NCBI GenBank assembly: GCA_038526735.1
Contig: JBCBGM010000002.1
Coordinates: 1 to 64,000, forward strand
DNA length: 64,000 bases
Reading direction: 5' to 3'
Source of the DNA: Rubricella sp038526735
Lineage (GTDB): Bacteria > Pseudomonadota > Alphaproteobacteria > Rhodobacterales > Rhodobacteraceae
Positions 8,392-16,908 of the stretch are shown in pieces. The notes beneath the pieces were generated by a model, which made no database searches, was not told where the DNA came from, and saw nothing but the letters and a program-made list of their open reading frames with translations. A program made the translations under genes and the position numbers. Each line of letters opens with the position of its first letter. Position 1 is the first letter of the stretch.

Positions 8392-9408
8392 TTAAATCCA
8401 CCCCCCCGTGGACATCAGTCCCAGCTCCTCCAGCTGCCGCCAACCCGTATATTTCACGGAAGCTGAATTCCAAAGCGTGGTCCTCGATTCGATACCGCTG
8501 AGATACGCTCGGTACTCGCGACTTGCTGCATAGTGCTGTTTTCTTTCTAATTCCTCTAGGGACTTATCCTTAAGAAGTTCCAAAAATTTGGCGTGAAGAA
8601 GGCAACCTGATGTTTTCTCGCCACCCCATTCATCAAATACGCGGTTCAAACCCCGCGGCAATAAACTGTGGGTTGAGCTGAAATACACATATCCTGATTT
8701 CCAGCGTACCAGCGGGATTTTGTTGAGAGCGGGCGCGGCGGCAGGATTCTGGGCGAAATAGGCGCGCATGCGCGGGCCGCCCTGGATCCATAAATTGCCG
8801 TAGAGCTTGTCGACCTTGATCGAATAATTTCCGGCATCAAACCACGAGAGCTCATCGAACGGGTTCTGTCCGATGCGGTAGAGGGTCTCTCCGACGGGGC
8901 GCTCTGAGTACATGTCGAGCAGCATCGTGCCGAATGCTTTGATCGAGGAGGTATCTAGCCAATCGGTGAGCGCGCGAATGGGCCGGACATCGCTGTAAGG
9001 GAAGACGAGAAACTCATCCACATCCACAGTCAGGCACCAATGCCCCACCCCTTTGCGCCCCAGGAGGTAGTTGATCCAATCCATCCCGAAACGCGCGCGC
9101 TTGTAGCTTGCCGTCGTCGTCCAGATCGAGACATCGGGCTGCTCGGACAAAAACTCGACACTGCCATCGTCAGAGCCATTGTCGACAAGAATGAAATGAT
9201 CGACCCCGAGCTTGCGGTAGTAATCGAGGAAGAATGGCAGGCGCACGGCCTCGTTGCGGAGCGTGCAAAACAGCAAGACATCATCCGGGCCGATGTGCTG
9301 TGTCTGATCTTTGAAAGGAACGAGGTCGCGCCCCCGTCGCAGCGCGCGGATCTGGAGGCGGCGACGCTTTGCACGCAACCGCACCGTTCTGAAAAAAATC
9401 TTGAGCAA
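8392..9408 (-). CDS. GT2-type glycosyltransferase (Glyco_tranf_2_4-like)
   Basis: A cytoplasmic or membrane-peripheral GT-A glycosyltransferase of 338 residues. The nucleotide-binding start is LLFCTLRNEAVRLPFFLDYY, then ILVDNGSDDGS, and the metal-binding acid cluster is LTVDVDEFLVFP. The N-terminus is strongly basic (RLRAKRRRLQIRALRRGR), which may dock it to the membrane or to a polyanion. The same RNE...DADEF architecture occurs in the glycosyltransferase at 29001. It starts 1 base after the GT4 gene and is the third gene of the galU operon. Donor and acceptor cannot be read from sequence. Confidence 0.82.
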   Translation of the reverse strand: MLKIFFRTVRLRAKRRRLQIRALRRGRDLVPFKDQTQHIGPDDVLLFCTLRNEAVRLPFFLDYYRKLGVDHFILVDNGSDDGSVEFLSEQPDVSIWTTTASYKRARFGMDWINYLLGRKGVGHWCLTVDVDEFLVFPYSDVRPIRALTDWLDTSSIKAFGTMLLDMYSERPVGETLYRIGQNPFDELSWFDAGNYSIKVDKLYGNLWIQGGPRMRAYFAQNPAAAPALNKIPLVRWKSGYVYFSSTHSLLPRGLNRVFDEWGGEKTSGCLLHAKFLELLKDKSLEELERKQHYAASREYRAYLSGIESRTTLWNSASVKYTGWRQLEELGLMSTGGWI

Positions 9409-9409
9409 A

Positions 9410-10528
9410 CTACGACCTCCGCATTTCGCGCTCTATGAGATCAAGATGCGATCGCCAAGAAAAACGTGGCGGCACGGGGGGGTTATGCCGGTTTTGTGAG
9501 ACTGTGTTGAGCGCAGTTCGCCAGGCCTCGACCGACGGAGTGGCGACGTAAGTGAGGGTGTCGCCGTAGAGCTCTCTGAGCACTGGCAGATCAGACGCGA
9601 TCACCGGAACGCCGGCCTGTAAGGCCTCGGCAACGGGCAACCCTGCCCCCTCTGCGCGCGAGGGGAAGAGGAGAGCGCTGCAGGAAAGCAGAGCCTCTTC
9701 GAGCTGTTGGTCCGTGGCGTTTTGCAGCCATGTGACCCGCTCCAGCGCGTTGATCCAGTCGTAAAGCGCCGTCTCGGCCCAGCCTTTTTGACCGATGATC
9801 GTGAGGTGGTTTGGCTGGGTCGCCGGGCTCTCCCACATCTCGCACAACAGATCGTAGCCTTTGCGTGGCTCCACGGTTCCGATGGCGAGAAAGTGGTTGG
9901 GGATCGGGCGCGCAGGCGTTTTGAATTCGCGGGTTGCGCCGTGCGCGAGGACGTGCCCCTCGGGCACCCTGCCCCAAGTGGTGAACCAGCGCTCGGCGGC
10001 CTTTTGCGACGCGCTGCTGGGGTAGATCACCACATTTGCCTGTGCGGAGACAGCTTGCATCCGCTCAACAAACCGCTGCGTAGGGGTGGGCCTAGACCAG
10101 TCCGGGTGATCTAGCGGGATCACATCATGCACCATCACACAGCGGGAGATGCCGTTTTCTCCGAGCGATTTCAGGAGGGTGCGTTCTAGGCCAGTGTGCC
10201 CGACATTGACCCAAACCGATGCTCCGGCATTGGCCGCGAGACGCCCTGCATCCATTAACGCGCCGCGCGCAATCGCATGCCGGGCGATCTGCCATTCGAT
10301 TTGACGGCGGCCCCACCAGTCCGAAGGAAACGCGCTTGCGAGGAGCTTGCGCGCGGCGTCGGGCGTCAGCAAGAAAAACCGCTGTCCCAACGAGACCGAC
10401 AGCAGCGCGTCAGGCCATTTTGCTGTGACTTCAGTGAAAAGTTCTGCTTCAACCCGGTCGATCCCCGTCGCGGGCCCTCGTCCAAGGCGGGAGATACTGC
10501 GGGTTATGTCCAGCACAACCCGCGACAT
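9410..10528 (-). CDS. GT4-family glycosyltransferase (GT-B fold)
   Basis: A 372-residue retaining GT-B glycosyltransferase. The C-terminal donor domain shows FLAIGTVEPRKGYDLL, then the GT4 acid motif region FPSRAEGAGLPVAEALQ and GVPVIASDLPVLRE. The N-terminus has DITRSISRLGRGPATGIDRVE, common in exopolysaccharide transferases. It begins 6 bases after galU, so GalU probably supplies UDP-glucose to this or a neighbouring transferase. Confidence 0.87.
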   Translation of the reverse strand: MSRVVLDITRSISRLGRGPATGIDRVEAELFTEVTAKWPDALLSVSLGQRFFLLTPDAARKLLASAFPSDWWGRRQIEWQIARHAIARGALMDAGRLAANAGASVWVNVGHTGLERTLLKSLGENGISRCVMVHDVIPLDHPDWSRPTPTQRFVERMQAVSAQANVVIYPSSASQKAAERWFTTWGRVPEGHVLAHGATREFKTPARPIPNHFLAIGTVEPRKGYDLLCEMWESPATQPNHLTIIGQKGWAETALYDWINALERVTWLQNATDQQLEEALLSCSALLFPSRAEGAGLPVAEALQAGVPVIASDLPVLRELYGDTLTYVATPSVEAWRTALNTVSQNRHNPPVPPRFSWRSHLDLIEREMRRS

Positions 10529-10534
10529 GTGTGC

Positions 10535-11443
10535 TTAGCCTTGCGCGCTCGCATCCGCCGCCACATCCGCGCTGACGATGTCATGCAGGAAGGCGCGGAG
10601 GTCATCGCGCAGGTCGTCACGCGCCAGGCCAAACGCAACGGTGGCCTGCAGATAGCCTGCTTTTGACCCGCAATCGTAGCGCTCGCCGCGGAAGCGGAGG
10701 GAATAGACACCGCGCTCGCCCTCAATCTCGCGTGCAATCGCGTCAGTGAGCTGGATCTCGTCGCCCGCGCCGCGCTCTTTGCGGTTGAGCTGCATCATCA
10801 CTTCGGGTGTCAGAATGTAGCGACCGATCACGGCGAGGTTGGAGGGCGCCTCTTCCGCGTCCGGTTTTTCGACCATGCCGCGCACCCGCGCGCAGGCATC
10901 GGTGGAGCCTCCAACGTCCAACACACCATAAGCAGAGACGCGGCTCATAGGCACTTCCATCGCGGCGACGATGTTGCCGCCCGTCTCTTCATGCGCTTCG
11001 GCCATCTGCTTGAGACAGCCCGGCGTGCCCATGATCACGTCATCGGGAAGGATCACCGCGAAGGGCTCGTTCGCGATAAGGCGGCGTGCACACCAGACGG
11101 CGTGGCCAAGGCCCATCGCCTCCCTCTGGCGGACATAAGCAATCGCGCCTGATTCCATGTCGGTGTTTTTCAACTCCTGAAGAAGAGACGTTTTTCCCTT
11201 TTTCTTCAGAGTTTTCTCAAGCTCCGGTGCACCATCAAAGTAGTCTTCGAGCGCGGATTTGCCGCGTGCGGTCACAAAGATGAATTCTTTGATGCCAGCC
11301 TCACGCGCCTCTTCGATGGCGTATTGAATCAGGGGCCGATCTACGAGCGTCATAATCTCTTTGGGAATAGATTTTGTCGCCGGAAGAAATCGTGTCCCAA
11401 GACCGGCGACCGGAAAGACCGCCTTTGTAACCTTGCGCTTCAT
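10535..11443 (-). CDS. galU: UTP--glucose-1-phosphate uridylyltransferase GalU
   Basis: Makes UDP-glucose from UTP and glucose-1-phosphate. The 302-residue protein has the N-terminal nucleotidyltransferase signature FPVAGLGTRFLPATKSIPKE, then VILPDDVIMG and GEIQ-like GDEIQLTDAI. Length is normal for the family. It heads a five-gene run (galU, GT4, GT2, GT14/DUF5928, sulfotransferase) with gaps of 6, 1 and 7 bases and one 4-base overlap. The 81 bases upstream (11444-11524) could hold its promoter, or the run may continue from the genes above. Confidence 0.95.
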   Translation of the reverse strand: MKRKVTKAVFPVAGLGTRFLPATKSIPKEIMTLVDRPLIQYAIEEAREAGIKEFIFVTARGKSALEDYFDGAPELEKTLKKKGKTSLLQELKNTDMESGAIAYVRQREAMGLGHAVWCARRLIANEPFAVILPDDVIMGTPGCLKQMAEAHEETGGNIVAAMEVPMSRVSAYGVLDVGGSTDACARVRGMVEKPDAEEAPSNLAVIGRYILTPEVMMQLNRKERGAGDEIQLTDAIAREIEGERGVYSLRFRGERYDCGSKAGYLQATVAFGLARDDLRDDLRAFLHDIVSADVAADASAQG

Positions 11444-11524
11444 CGGGAGTGGCTCTTGCTTTCAACACCTTGGATGACGCGTGTCTAACAACTCCACTAC
11501 GTGATGGAAAGGCTGACCTTCCGG

Positions 11525-12781
11525 TCAAAAATCGAACGGTGCGTCGGTGAGACTTTGCCAAGGGGCGCCGTCGCTTGGAACGGTGAACCACCGCCGCGCG
11601 CCACCGCGGGTGTAGGTCAGCGCAAGCGCAAAGTTGCGGTGGTGGGCAACGCGCTGCATCTCTGCCTCGGCTGAGGGGATAACGCGCCATTTTGGGGATA
11701 AGCCAACAGGGCGGAGGGCGAAGGTGCCGCCGAGATGATACCAATGCCCCGCGAACGAGACGGCCTGAGGCCGCGGGCTATAGCGCATCTCGATCAGGGT
11801 GACCGTGTGCCCAAGCGATGCGAGTTTCTGCGCATCCCGGCGGGCGGCTTTGCGGTTGTAGATGCGCGGGAGGATCGCGATGGATTGGCCTCTGTGGCAG
11901 TGAAACGGCGTGAACTCCGACGTTGCCGGGTCAGCCGGAGCAATCTTTGGAGCGGACACCGGATGTTCCATCGCCGCCTGCAACTCCCTGAGCAGAGACG
12001 ATAAACGTCGCCCGCCGATCAGCCCGAGGCGGTGCAATTTGCTCAACCGCCGCTGCTCGCGGGCATAGACCCCGGTTTTCGCAGTGGCGTGGAGCGAGGG
12101 CTCCACATGGGTGGCGAGATAGGCGGCGGTGGAGGTGCCGATGTCGCTGAGGCTCTGCGGCAGGCCACGTTTTCCACGGCGTTGGGAGGGGTGGTAGCCG
12201 TGGTGCACGACCGCGCCTTCAGCCCATCCGATCTGCCATCCGGCCTTGTGCAGGCGGATCGTCAGGTCGGTGTCATCGTGAAAATACGCGAAGCGCGCGT
12301 CAAAGCCGCCGATCTGCGCGAGGGCGGCGCGGTTCACGATCATGTTCGTGCCACTGAGCTTGGGGCACATCCCCGTGCCGGGCGCGGTGTCTGACCCGGT
12401 TTCGTCTAGATCGAGCCGGCCCCATTGCACGCGCACGCCATTCGGGCCGAGCACGGGGCCTCCGACCGCTCCGAGGCCGCTCTCTATGTGCGTGGAAAGC
12501 TGGTTCAGCCAGTCTGGTTCGGGCACCGCGTCGTCGTCGAGAAAGGCAATCCAATCGCCCGCAGCCTGTGCCAGACCAACATTGCGCGCGAGGGAGACGT
12601 TTGGTTCCGCGACCGTTGCCCATTTCACATCCGCCAGGCCCGGAGGGGGGTCTACGCGGTCAGAAACGACGATCACCTCAAAGGGCACATCGCGTTGGAG
12701 GCGCAGGCCTGCGAGGGCTTTTTCGAGCGCCGCGTCACGGCGCCAGTTTGGGATGATCACAGAAAGCCGGGGCGCGGCCAT
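11525..12781 (-). CDS. GT2-family glycosyltransferase with C-terminal extension
   Basis: A GT-A inverting glycosyltransferase of 418 residues. Motifs are LSVIIPNWRRDAALEKAL, the DDD metal site IAFLDDDAVPEPDW and the ED/DD-like FAYFHDDTDLTIRL. The last roughly 150 residues after the GT fold match nothing I know. I chose the ATG at 12781 rather than the in-frame TTG at 12790, because the family N-terminus starts at MAAPRLSVIIP. The gene begins just downstream of the kdsB stop. Confidence 0.83.
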   Translation of the reverse strand: MAAPRLSVIIPNWRRDAALEKALAGLRLQRDVPFEVIVVSDRVDPPPGLADVKWATVAEPNVSLARNVGLAQAAGDWIAFLDDDAVPEPDWLNQLSTHIESGLGAVGGPVLGPNGVRVQWGRLDLDETGSDTAPGTGMCPKLSGTNMIVNRAALAQIGGFDARFAYFHDDTDLTIRLHKAGWQIGWAEGAVVHHGYHPSQRRGKRGLPQSLSDIGTSTAAYLATHVEPSLHATAKTGVYAREQRRLSKLHRLGLIGGRRLSSLLRELQAAMEHPVSAPKIAPADPATSEFTPFHCHRGQSIAILPRIYNRKAARRDAQKLASLGHTVTLIEMRYSPRPQAVSFAGHWYHLGGTFALRPVGLSPKWRVIPSAEAEMQRVAHHRNFALALTYTRGGARRWFTVPSDGAPWQSLTDAPFDF

Positions 12782-12786
12782 CAGGA

Positions 12787-13581
12787 TCAATCGATGCCTT
12801 GTGCTTTGAGGATCGCCTCGATCCGCTCGACGTCTACCGGGTTATTCAGCTCCCAAAATGCGCGTCCTTTCGCATCAACGGGCACGCATTGAACCGGCAC
12901 GCCGTTTTCGAGGAAGCGGAGCTGCTCTAGCCCTTCCCACTGCTCAAGGCGGCCCTCAACCCAGGTCATGTATTGGCGCAGGGCGGCGGGGCGGTAGGCG
13001 TAGACACCGACGTGATGCCAGACGGGGGTATCCTCATCGTTGGCAAAATCGCGACCGGTGTAGGGCAGCACCTCTTTCGAGAAGTAGAGCCCTTTGCCGG
13101 AGGTATCGAAAACCGCCGTGGTGCCGCCGACCCGGCCATTGGCGCGATCTTCTTTGAACCCTGCAAGCGCGGCTGCATCGGTGCGTAGCACTGGCGTGGC
13201 CACGACCGCATCGCCTTGCATCGCGGCGACCAGCGCATCGATGAACCAGGACGGGGTGAGCGGCGCATCGCCTTGCAAATTCACGATGATATCGTCGTCA
13301 GAGGCATGGGAGATTGCCACCTCGGCGCACCGCTCCGTACCGTTCTTACAGCCTTCGGAGGTCATGATGACCTCGCCGCCAAAGCCGCGCACATGCTCGG
13401 CGATCCGCTCGTCATCGGTCGCGACGGCCACGCGGCTGACCCCTTCGACCGATTGCCCCGCCTCCCAACTACGTTGGATCAGGCTTTTGGACACACCGCT
13501 CGCACCGCGCAGCTCAACAAGCGGTTTGCCGGGGTAGCGGGTAGAGGCATAGCGGGCCGGTATGACGATGAAGACACCCAT
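12787..13581 (-). CDS. kdsB: 3-deoxy-manno-octulosonate cytidylyltransferase KdsB
   Basis: Activates Kdo as CMP-Kdo for the LPS inner core or for the Kdo linker of group 2-type capsules. The 264-residue protein shows VIPARYASTRYPGKPL at the N-terminus, then VAVATDDERIAEH, and VNLQGDAPLTP in place of the more usual LQGDEPLI. That Asp-Glu to Asp-Ala change is worth noting, because the Glu is near the nucleotide site in classic KdsB. It overlaps the cysQ stop by one base, suggesting coupled translation. Confidence 0.88.
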   Translation of the reverse strand: MGVFIVIPARYASTRYPGKPLVELRGASGVSKSLIQRSWEAGQSVEGVSRVAVATDDERIAEHVRGFGGEVIMTSEGCKNGTERCAEVAISHASDDDIIVNLQGDAPLTPSWFIDALVAAMQGDAVVATPVLRTDAAALAGFKEDRANGRVGGTTAVFDTSGKGLYFSKEVLPYTGRDFANDEDTPVWHHVGVYAYRPAALRQYMTWVEGRLEQWEGLEQLRFLENGVPVQCVPVDAKGRAFWELNNPVDVERIEAILKAQGID

Positions 13582-14378
13582 CAGGCAGGCATCAACTCAA
13601 CGCCGGGCGCGTGGGCGATGAAAAAGACATTCTCAAAGCCAGGCTTGCCGTAGCGATATTCGGTATGGTCATCGAAGCGCACCATGCGGCCGCCTGCCCC
13701 GCGCAATACCGCGTCTCCGGCAGCGGTGTCCCACTCCATAGTGCGGCCAAGGCGGGGGTAGATGTCTGCCTCTCCGGCAGCGACAAGGCAGAACTTCAGC
13801 GAGGAGCCTGCGCTCGTCATGTCTTTGACAGAGTACTTGGCGATGTAGGCGTCGGTTGCGGCATCGCGGTGAGACTTTGAGGCGACAACCATCAAGCCCT
13901 CGGCACCCGGTTGGGTGACGCTCATCGGTGTGACCGCCCCAGCATTGGCCGCCACAAACGGCCCCGCCTCCTCAACGCTTTGACCAGAGGCATCGGTGTA
14001 GAACAGCCGCTCTTTGGCTGGGGCGTACACAACCCCGCGCGTCGGCACGCCATTTTCAACCAAAGCGATGTTCACGGTGAACTCGCCCCGGCGCTTGATG
14101 AACTCTTTGGTGCCGTCGAGTGGATCGACCAGAATAAACGTGTCGGCAGTGACGGAATGGCTGTCTGCGCGCTCTTCGGTCACGACCGGGATTTCGGGCA
14201 AAGAGGCCTCAAGGGCTGCGACGATGATCTTGTCGGCGGCCATGTCAGCTTTGGTGACCGGGCTGTCATCCGCTTTTGCCTCGGTGCCGAAGTCATCGGT
14301 TCCGTAGATCTCCATGATCGCGGCGCCTGCCTCAATCGAGGCGGCGCGGAATACGGTCATAATTTTGGCGTAGTCCAT
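13581..14378 (-). CDS. cysQ: 3'(2'),5'-bisphosphate nucleotidase CysQ
   Basis: Hydrolyses PAP, the by-product of PAPS-dependent sulfotransferases, and so relieves product inhibition. The inositol-monophosphatase fold is shown by VTEERADSH (metal Glu), DPLDGTKEFI (metal and phosphate site) and EWDTAAGDAVLRGAGG. An in-frame ATG at 14399 would add seven residues; I prefer 14378 because homologues begin close to this helix, but the choice is not certain. Its place at the head of a cluster with a sulfotransferase at 5128 fits a role in recycling PAP made by polysaccharide sulfation. Confidence 0.9.
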   Translation of the reverse strand: MDYAKIMTVFRAASIEAGAAIMEIYGTDDFGTEAKADDSPVTKADMAADKIIVAALEASLPEIPVVTEERADSHSVTADTFILVDPLDGTKEFIKRRGEFTVNIALVENGVPTRGVVYAPAKERLFYTDASGQSVEEAGPFVAANAGAVTPMSVTQPGAEGLMVVASKSHRDAATDAYIAKYSVKDMTSAGSSLKFCLVAAGEADIYPRLGRTMEWDTAAGDAVLRGAGGRMVRFDDHTEYRYGKPGFENVFFIAHAPGVELMPA

Positions 14379-14475
14379 CCTGCTCAGCTGCCTTATCATC
14401 TCTTGTTAATGCGCGCGCTGTATGCGCGAAGCGATCAGCGCAGACAAGGGAACGACTGACGCGGGCGGCTGCTGA

Positions 14476-15294
14476 ATGGCGAAGGTTCAAAGATACTATC
14501 GCAACAAGAACATGTGGGACGCCGCGCAGTCCTTCATGGACCTGATCTATATCAGCGTTGTGCGGGAGTTTCGGACAACATCTGGCGGCGCCATGATGTC
14601 CTTTGCGATGGCGTTTGGCAGGCCGATCGTCCTCTTTCTGATTTTTTTCGCCGTCTATGAGTTTTTTGGGCGCTCAATGCTGATCCGCGGCGATTTTGTA
14701 ATGTTCATGATGACCGGTATTTTCGCCTATCTCATGCACATCCGCGCCGTCAAAAACCTGCAGGGAGCGGGTGGCGGTGCTGCGGGGATGATCTTTTACG
14801 CGCGCGCCTCAAAACTGCTCAACCTACTCGCATCGGCGTTCCATGAGCTCTACCTCAACATCATCGCGATGATGGTGGTTATGGCGACCGCGTATTTTGT
14901 GCGGGGCTACCTTGAGGCGTACCAGCCCCACTACATGATCAAGCCAATGTTCTTTGCTTGGGCAAGTGGGCTGGGGGTTGGGATGACCTTCGCCGCGATT
15001 GCACCGATGGCGCCGATGTTTGCGTCGAGTTTCTTTATGATTTACCGGCGCGTTCAGATGATCACGAGCGGGAAAGCGTTTGTGGCCAACGTCTTACCCA
15101 CATCGCTTTTGCCGTTCTTCACCTGGAACCCGCTCTTTCATTGCATTGACCAGGCGCGGGGGTTTGCGTTTATCAACTACGTGCCTCGCGTCACGAATAT
15201 GAGCTATCCGATCTACTGCACCCTTGCGCTGATCTCCTTCGCGCTGATCACGCAATACGCGTATCGCGCCGCCGAGGATCGAGGCCTCGAATAA
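14476..15294 (+). CDS. Capsular polysaccharide export ABC permease (KpsM-like, ABC-2 type)
   Basis: Inner-membrane permease of a polysaccharide ABC exporter, 272 residues with about six hydrophobic helices (PIVLFLIFFAVYEFF, NIIAMMVVMATAYFV, CTLALISFALITQYAY). The early VVREFRTTSGG amphipathic stretch and WNPLFHCIDQARG are typical of ABC-2 polysaccharide and polyol exporters. No ATPase (KpsT), KpsE-like or KpsD-like gene is adjacent, so the rest of the exporter must be elsewhere. It is divergent from cysQ with a 97-base gap and ends one base from the convergent LysR gene. Confidence 0.82.
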   Translation: MAKVQRYYRNKNMWDAAQSFMDLIYISVVREFRTTSGGAMMSFAMAFGRPIVLFLIFFAVYEFFGRSMLIRGDFVMFMMTGIFAYLMHIRAVKNLQGAGGGAAGMIFYARASKLLNLLASAFHELYLNIIAMMVVMATAYFVRGYLEAYQPHYMIKPMFFAWASGLGVGMTFAAIAPMAPMFASSFFMIYRRVQMITSGKAFVANVLPTSLLPFFTWNPLFHCIDQARGFAFINYVPRVTNMSYPIYCTLALISFALITQYAYRAAEDRGLE

Positions 15295-15295
15295 G

Positions 15296-16204
15296 TTAGG
15301 TGAGCGTGTCACCACCGGTTTGCTTGAAATGCGCTGCCATGAACTCGATGAACGCGCGCAGCTTTGGTTGCGGGAAGCGCCCAGGCGGGTAGACCGCGAA
15401 AATCCCCAACTTCTCAACCACGCAATCGGTCAGAACGGCCTCCACAAGACCGTTCTTAATCGCGTCTCCGACGATGAAACTCGGAATAAGAGAGAGGCCC
15501 ACGCCCGAGATCGCACCTTTTAGCAACGCGTCCCCATTGTTCGCCGTCAGCCGCCCGCCCACGCGGATTTGCCGCTCTGCCCCCGAGCTGGCCTTGAGTC
15601 GCCAATAGTTGCCGGTGGCCATGTTGGAGTAGTGCAACAACGTGTGCTCTGAGAGATCCTCGATGGTTTTGGGGTGGCCGTGCTCTTTAAAATACTCCGG
15701 TGAGCCCACGATATAGACCGCAGCCTCTGCGAGTTTGCGGGCGCGGAGTGTCGAATCTGGCAACTCACCAATGCGGATCGCCAGATCAAACCCCTCAGAG
15801 ACGAGCTCAACGAACCGGTCATCCATCACCATATGGACGGAGACATCGGGGTAAGCCTTGAGAAACTCCGAGACGGCGGGGGCAAGATGTGTGGTCCCGA
15901 AACTAACGGGGGCTGAAATGCGCAACTCACCGCGGGGGGCGGATTGCATCGCGTTGACCATCGCGTCTGCTTCGGTGGCATCCGCGATCACGCGGGTGGC
16001 CTTGTCGTAATACGCGAGGCCAATCTCGGTTGGGCTGACCCGGCGCGTTGTGCGGTTTAAAAGCCGCGCACCCAACCGTGCCTCAAGCGAGCTGACATGC
16101 TTTGACACCGCCGATTTCGAGATGCCGATGCGTTTTGCAGCATCCGTAAAGCCGCCGTGATCCACGACCGCCAAGAACGCTTCCATTTCTGCCAATCTAT
16201 CCAC
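15296..16204 (-). CDS. LysR-family transcriptional regulator
   Basis: 302 residues. The N-terminal winged helix-turn-helix reads FTDAAKRIGISKSAVSKHVS, and a substrate-binding effector domain begins near residue 90 (GELRISAPVSFGTTHLAP). It belongs to the large AaeR/CrgA-like group. No divergent target lies directly beside it: the next gene on either side is convergent or on the same strand, so its regulon cannot be guessed from position. The ligand is unknown. Confidence 0.9.
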   Translation of the reverse strand: MDRLAEMEAFLAVVDHGGFTDAAKRIGISKSAVSKHVSSLEARLGARLLNRTTRRVSPTEIGLAYYDKATRVIADATEADAMVNAMQSAPRGELRISAPVSFGTTHLAPAVSEFLKAYPDVSVHMVMDDRFVELVSEGFDLAIRIGELPDSTLRARKLAEAAVYIVGSPEYFKEHGHPKTIEDLSEHTLLHYSNMATGNYWRLKASSGAERQIRVGGRLTANNGDALLKGAISGVGLSLIPSFIVGDAIKNGLVEAVLTDCVVEKLGIFAVYPPGRFPQPKLRAFIEFMAAHFKQTGGDTLT

Positions 16205-16263
16205 GATGGCCCTCCTGAGATGCGCAGATAGGACCGGATTTGCGCTTCACAAGCGTTTCCTAT

Positions 16264-16863
16264 TCACAAACAGTTGCGCAGTTGTCCGCGATACGTCTCC
16301 GCCCGCGCTTCAACGCGGCGCGCGATCGAGAGCAGGTCTGATTTGTTGCGAAAAGAGCCGTTGCGAAAGCCGCCATGGCCCTCGTGATAGGCGAGATACT
16401 GGCGGTAGGTGTCATTGAAGCTGACGCCGTTCACCTTTTCGGTGCGCGACATGTACCAGCCTATGAAATCCACCGCGTCGGCGAAATTATCGCGTCGTGC
16501 ACCGCTGCGCCCGTTGGCCTCTTGATACCAGGCCCAGGTGCCGTTGATCGCTTGCGGATAGCCGAACGCGGTGGAGGTTTTGGCACGCGCGCGCGCCTGA
16601 AAGCGGCTCTCTTGCCAGATGATGCCGAGCTTCACATGTGGGGGTGTGCCCCATTTGTCGGACGCAGCCGTAAGCCCCGCCTTCCAGTGCGGGTTCTCAG
16701 CCAGCAGCACGCAGGCGTCATCAAGACTGGTGGGCGCCTGATCAACGCCGCGGATGCGCGCCGGATCGTTTGCCGTTGTCCTCTCGCGGGTTGCGCCATG
16801 ACAGCCCGCAAGCGCGAACATCACGATCACCAGCGCCACCCTTCCCAACCAGGAAGCTGCCAC
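16264..16863 (-). CDS. Lysozyme-like (transglycosylase SLT fold) lipoprotein
   Basis: A 199-residue exported protein with a lipoprotein signal: hydrophobic helix then LAGC, so Cys21 is likely lipidated. The lysozyme-like core has IIWQESRFQARARAKTSTAF with a probable catalytic Glu, then AFGYPQAINGTWAWYQ and a late YLAYHEGHGGFRNG. It probably cleaves peptidoglycan in the periplasm. It is a stand-alone gene between a LysR gene and an AEC transporter, all on the minus strand. Confidence 0.82.
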   Translation of the reverse strand: MAASWLGRVALVIVMFALAGCHGATRERTTANDPARIRGVDQAPTSLDDACVLLAENPHWKAGLTAASDKWGTPPHVKLGIIWQESRFQARARAKTSTAFGYPQAINGTWAWYQEANGRSGARRDNFADAVDFIGWYMSRTEKVNGVSFNDTYRQYLAYHEGHGGFRNGSFRNKSDLLSIARRVEARAETYRGQLRNCL

Positions 16864-16908
16864 GTTTCACCTGTATTTTCTGCCTGCCCGGACCGTTTAG
16901 ACGGCCTC

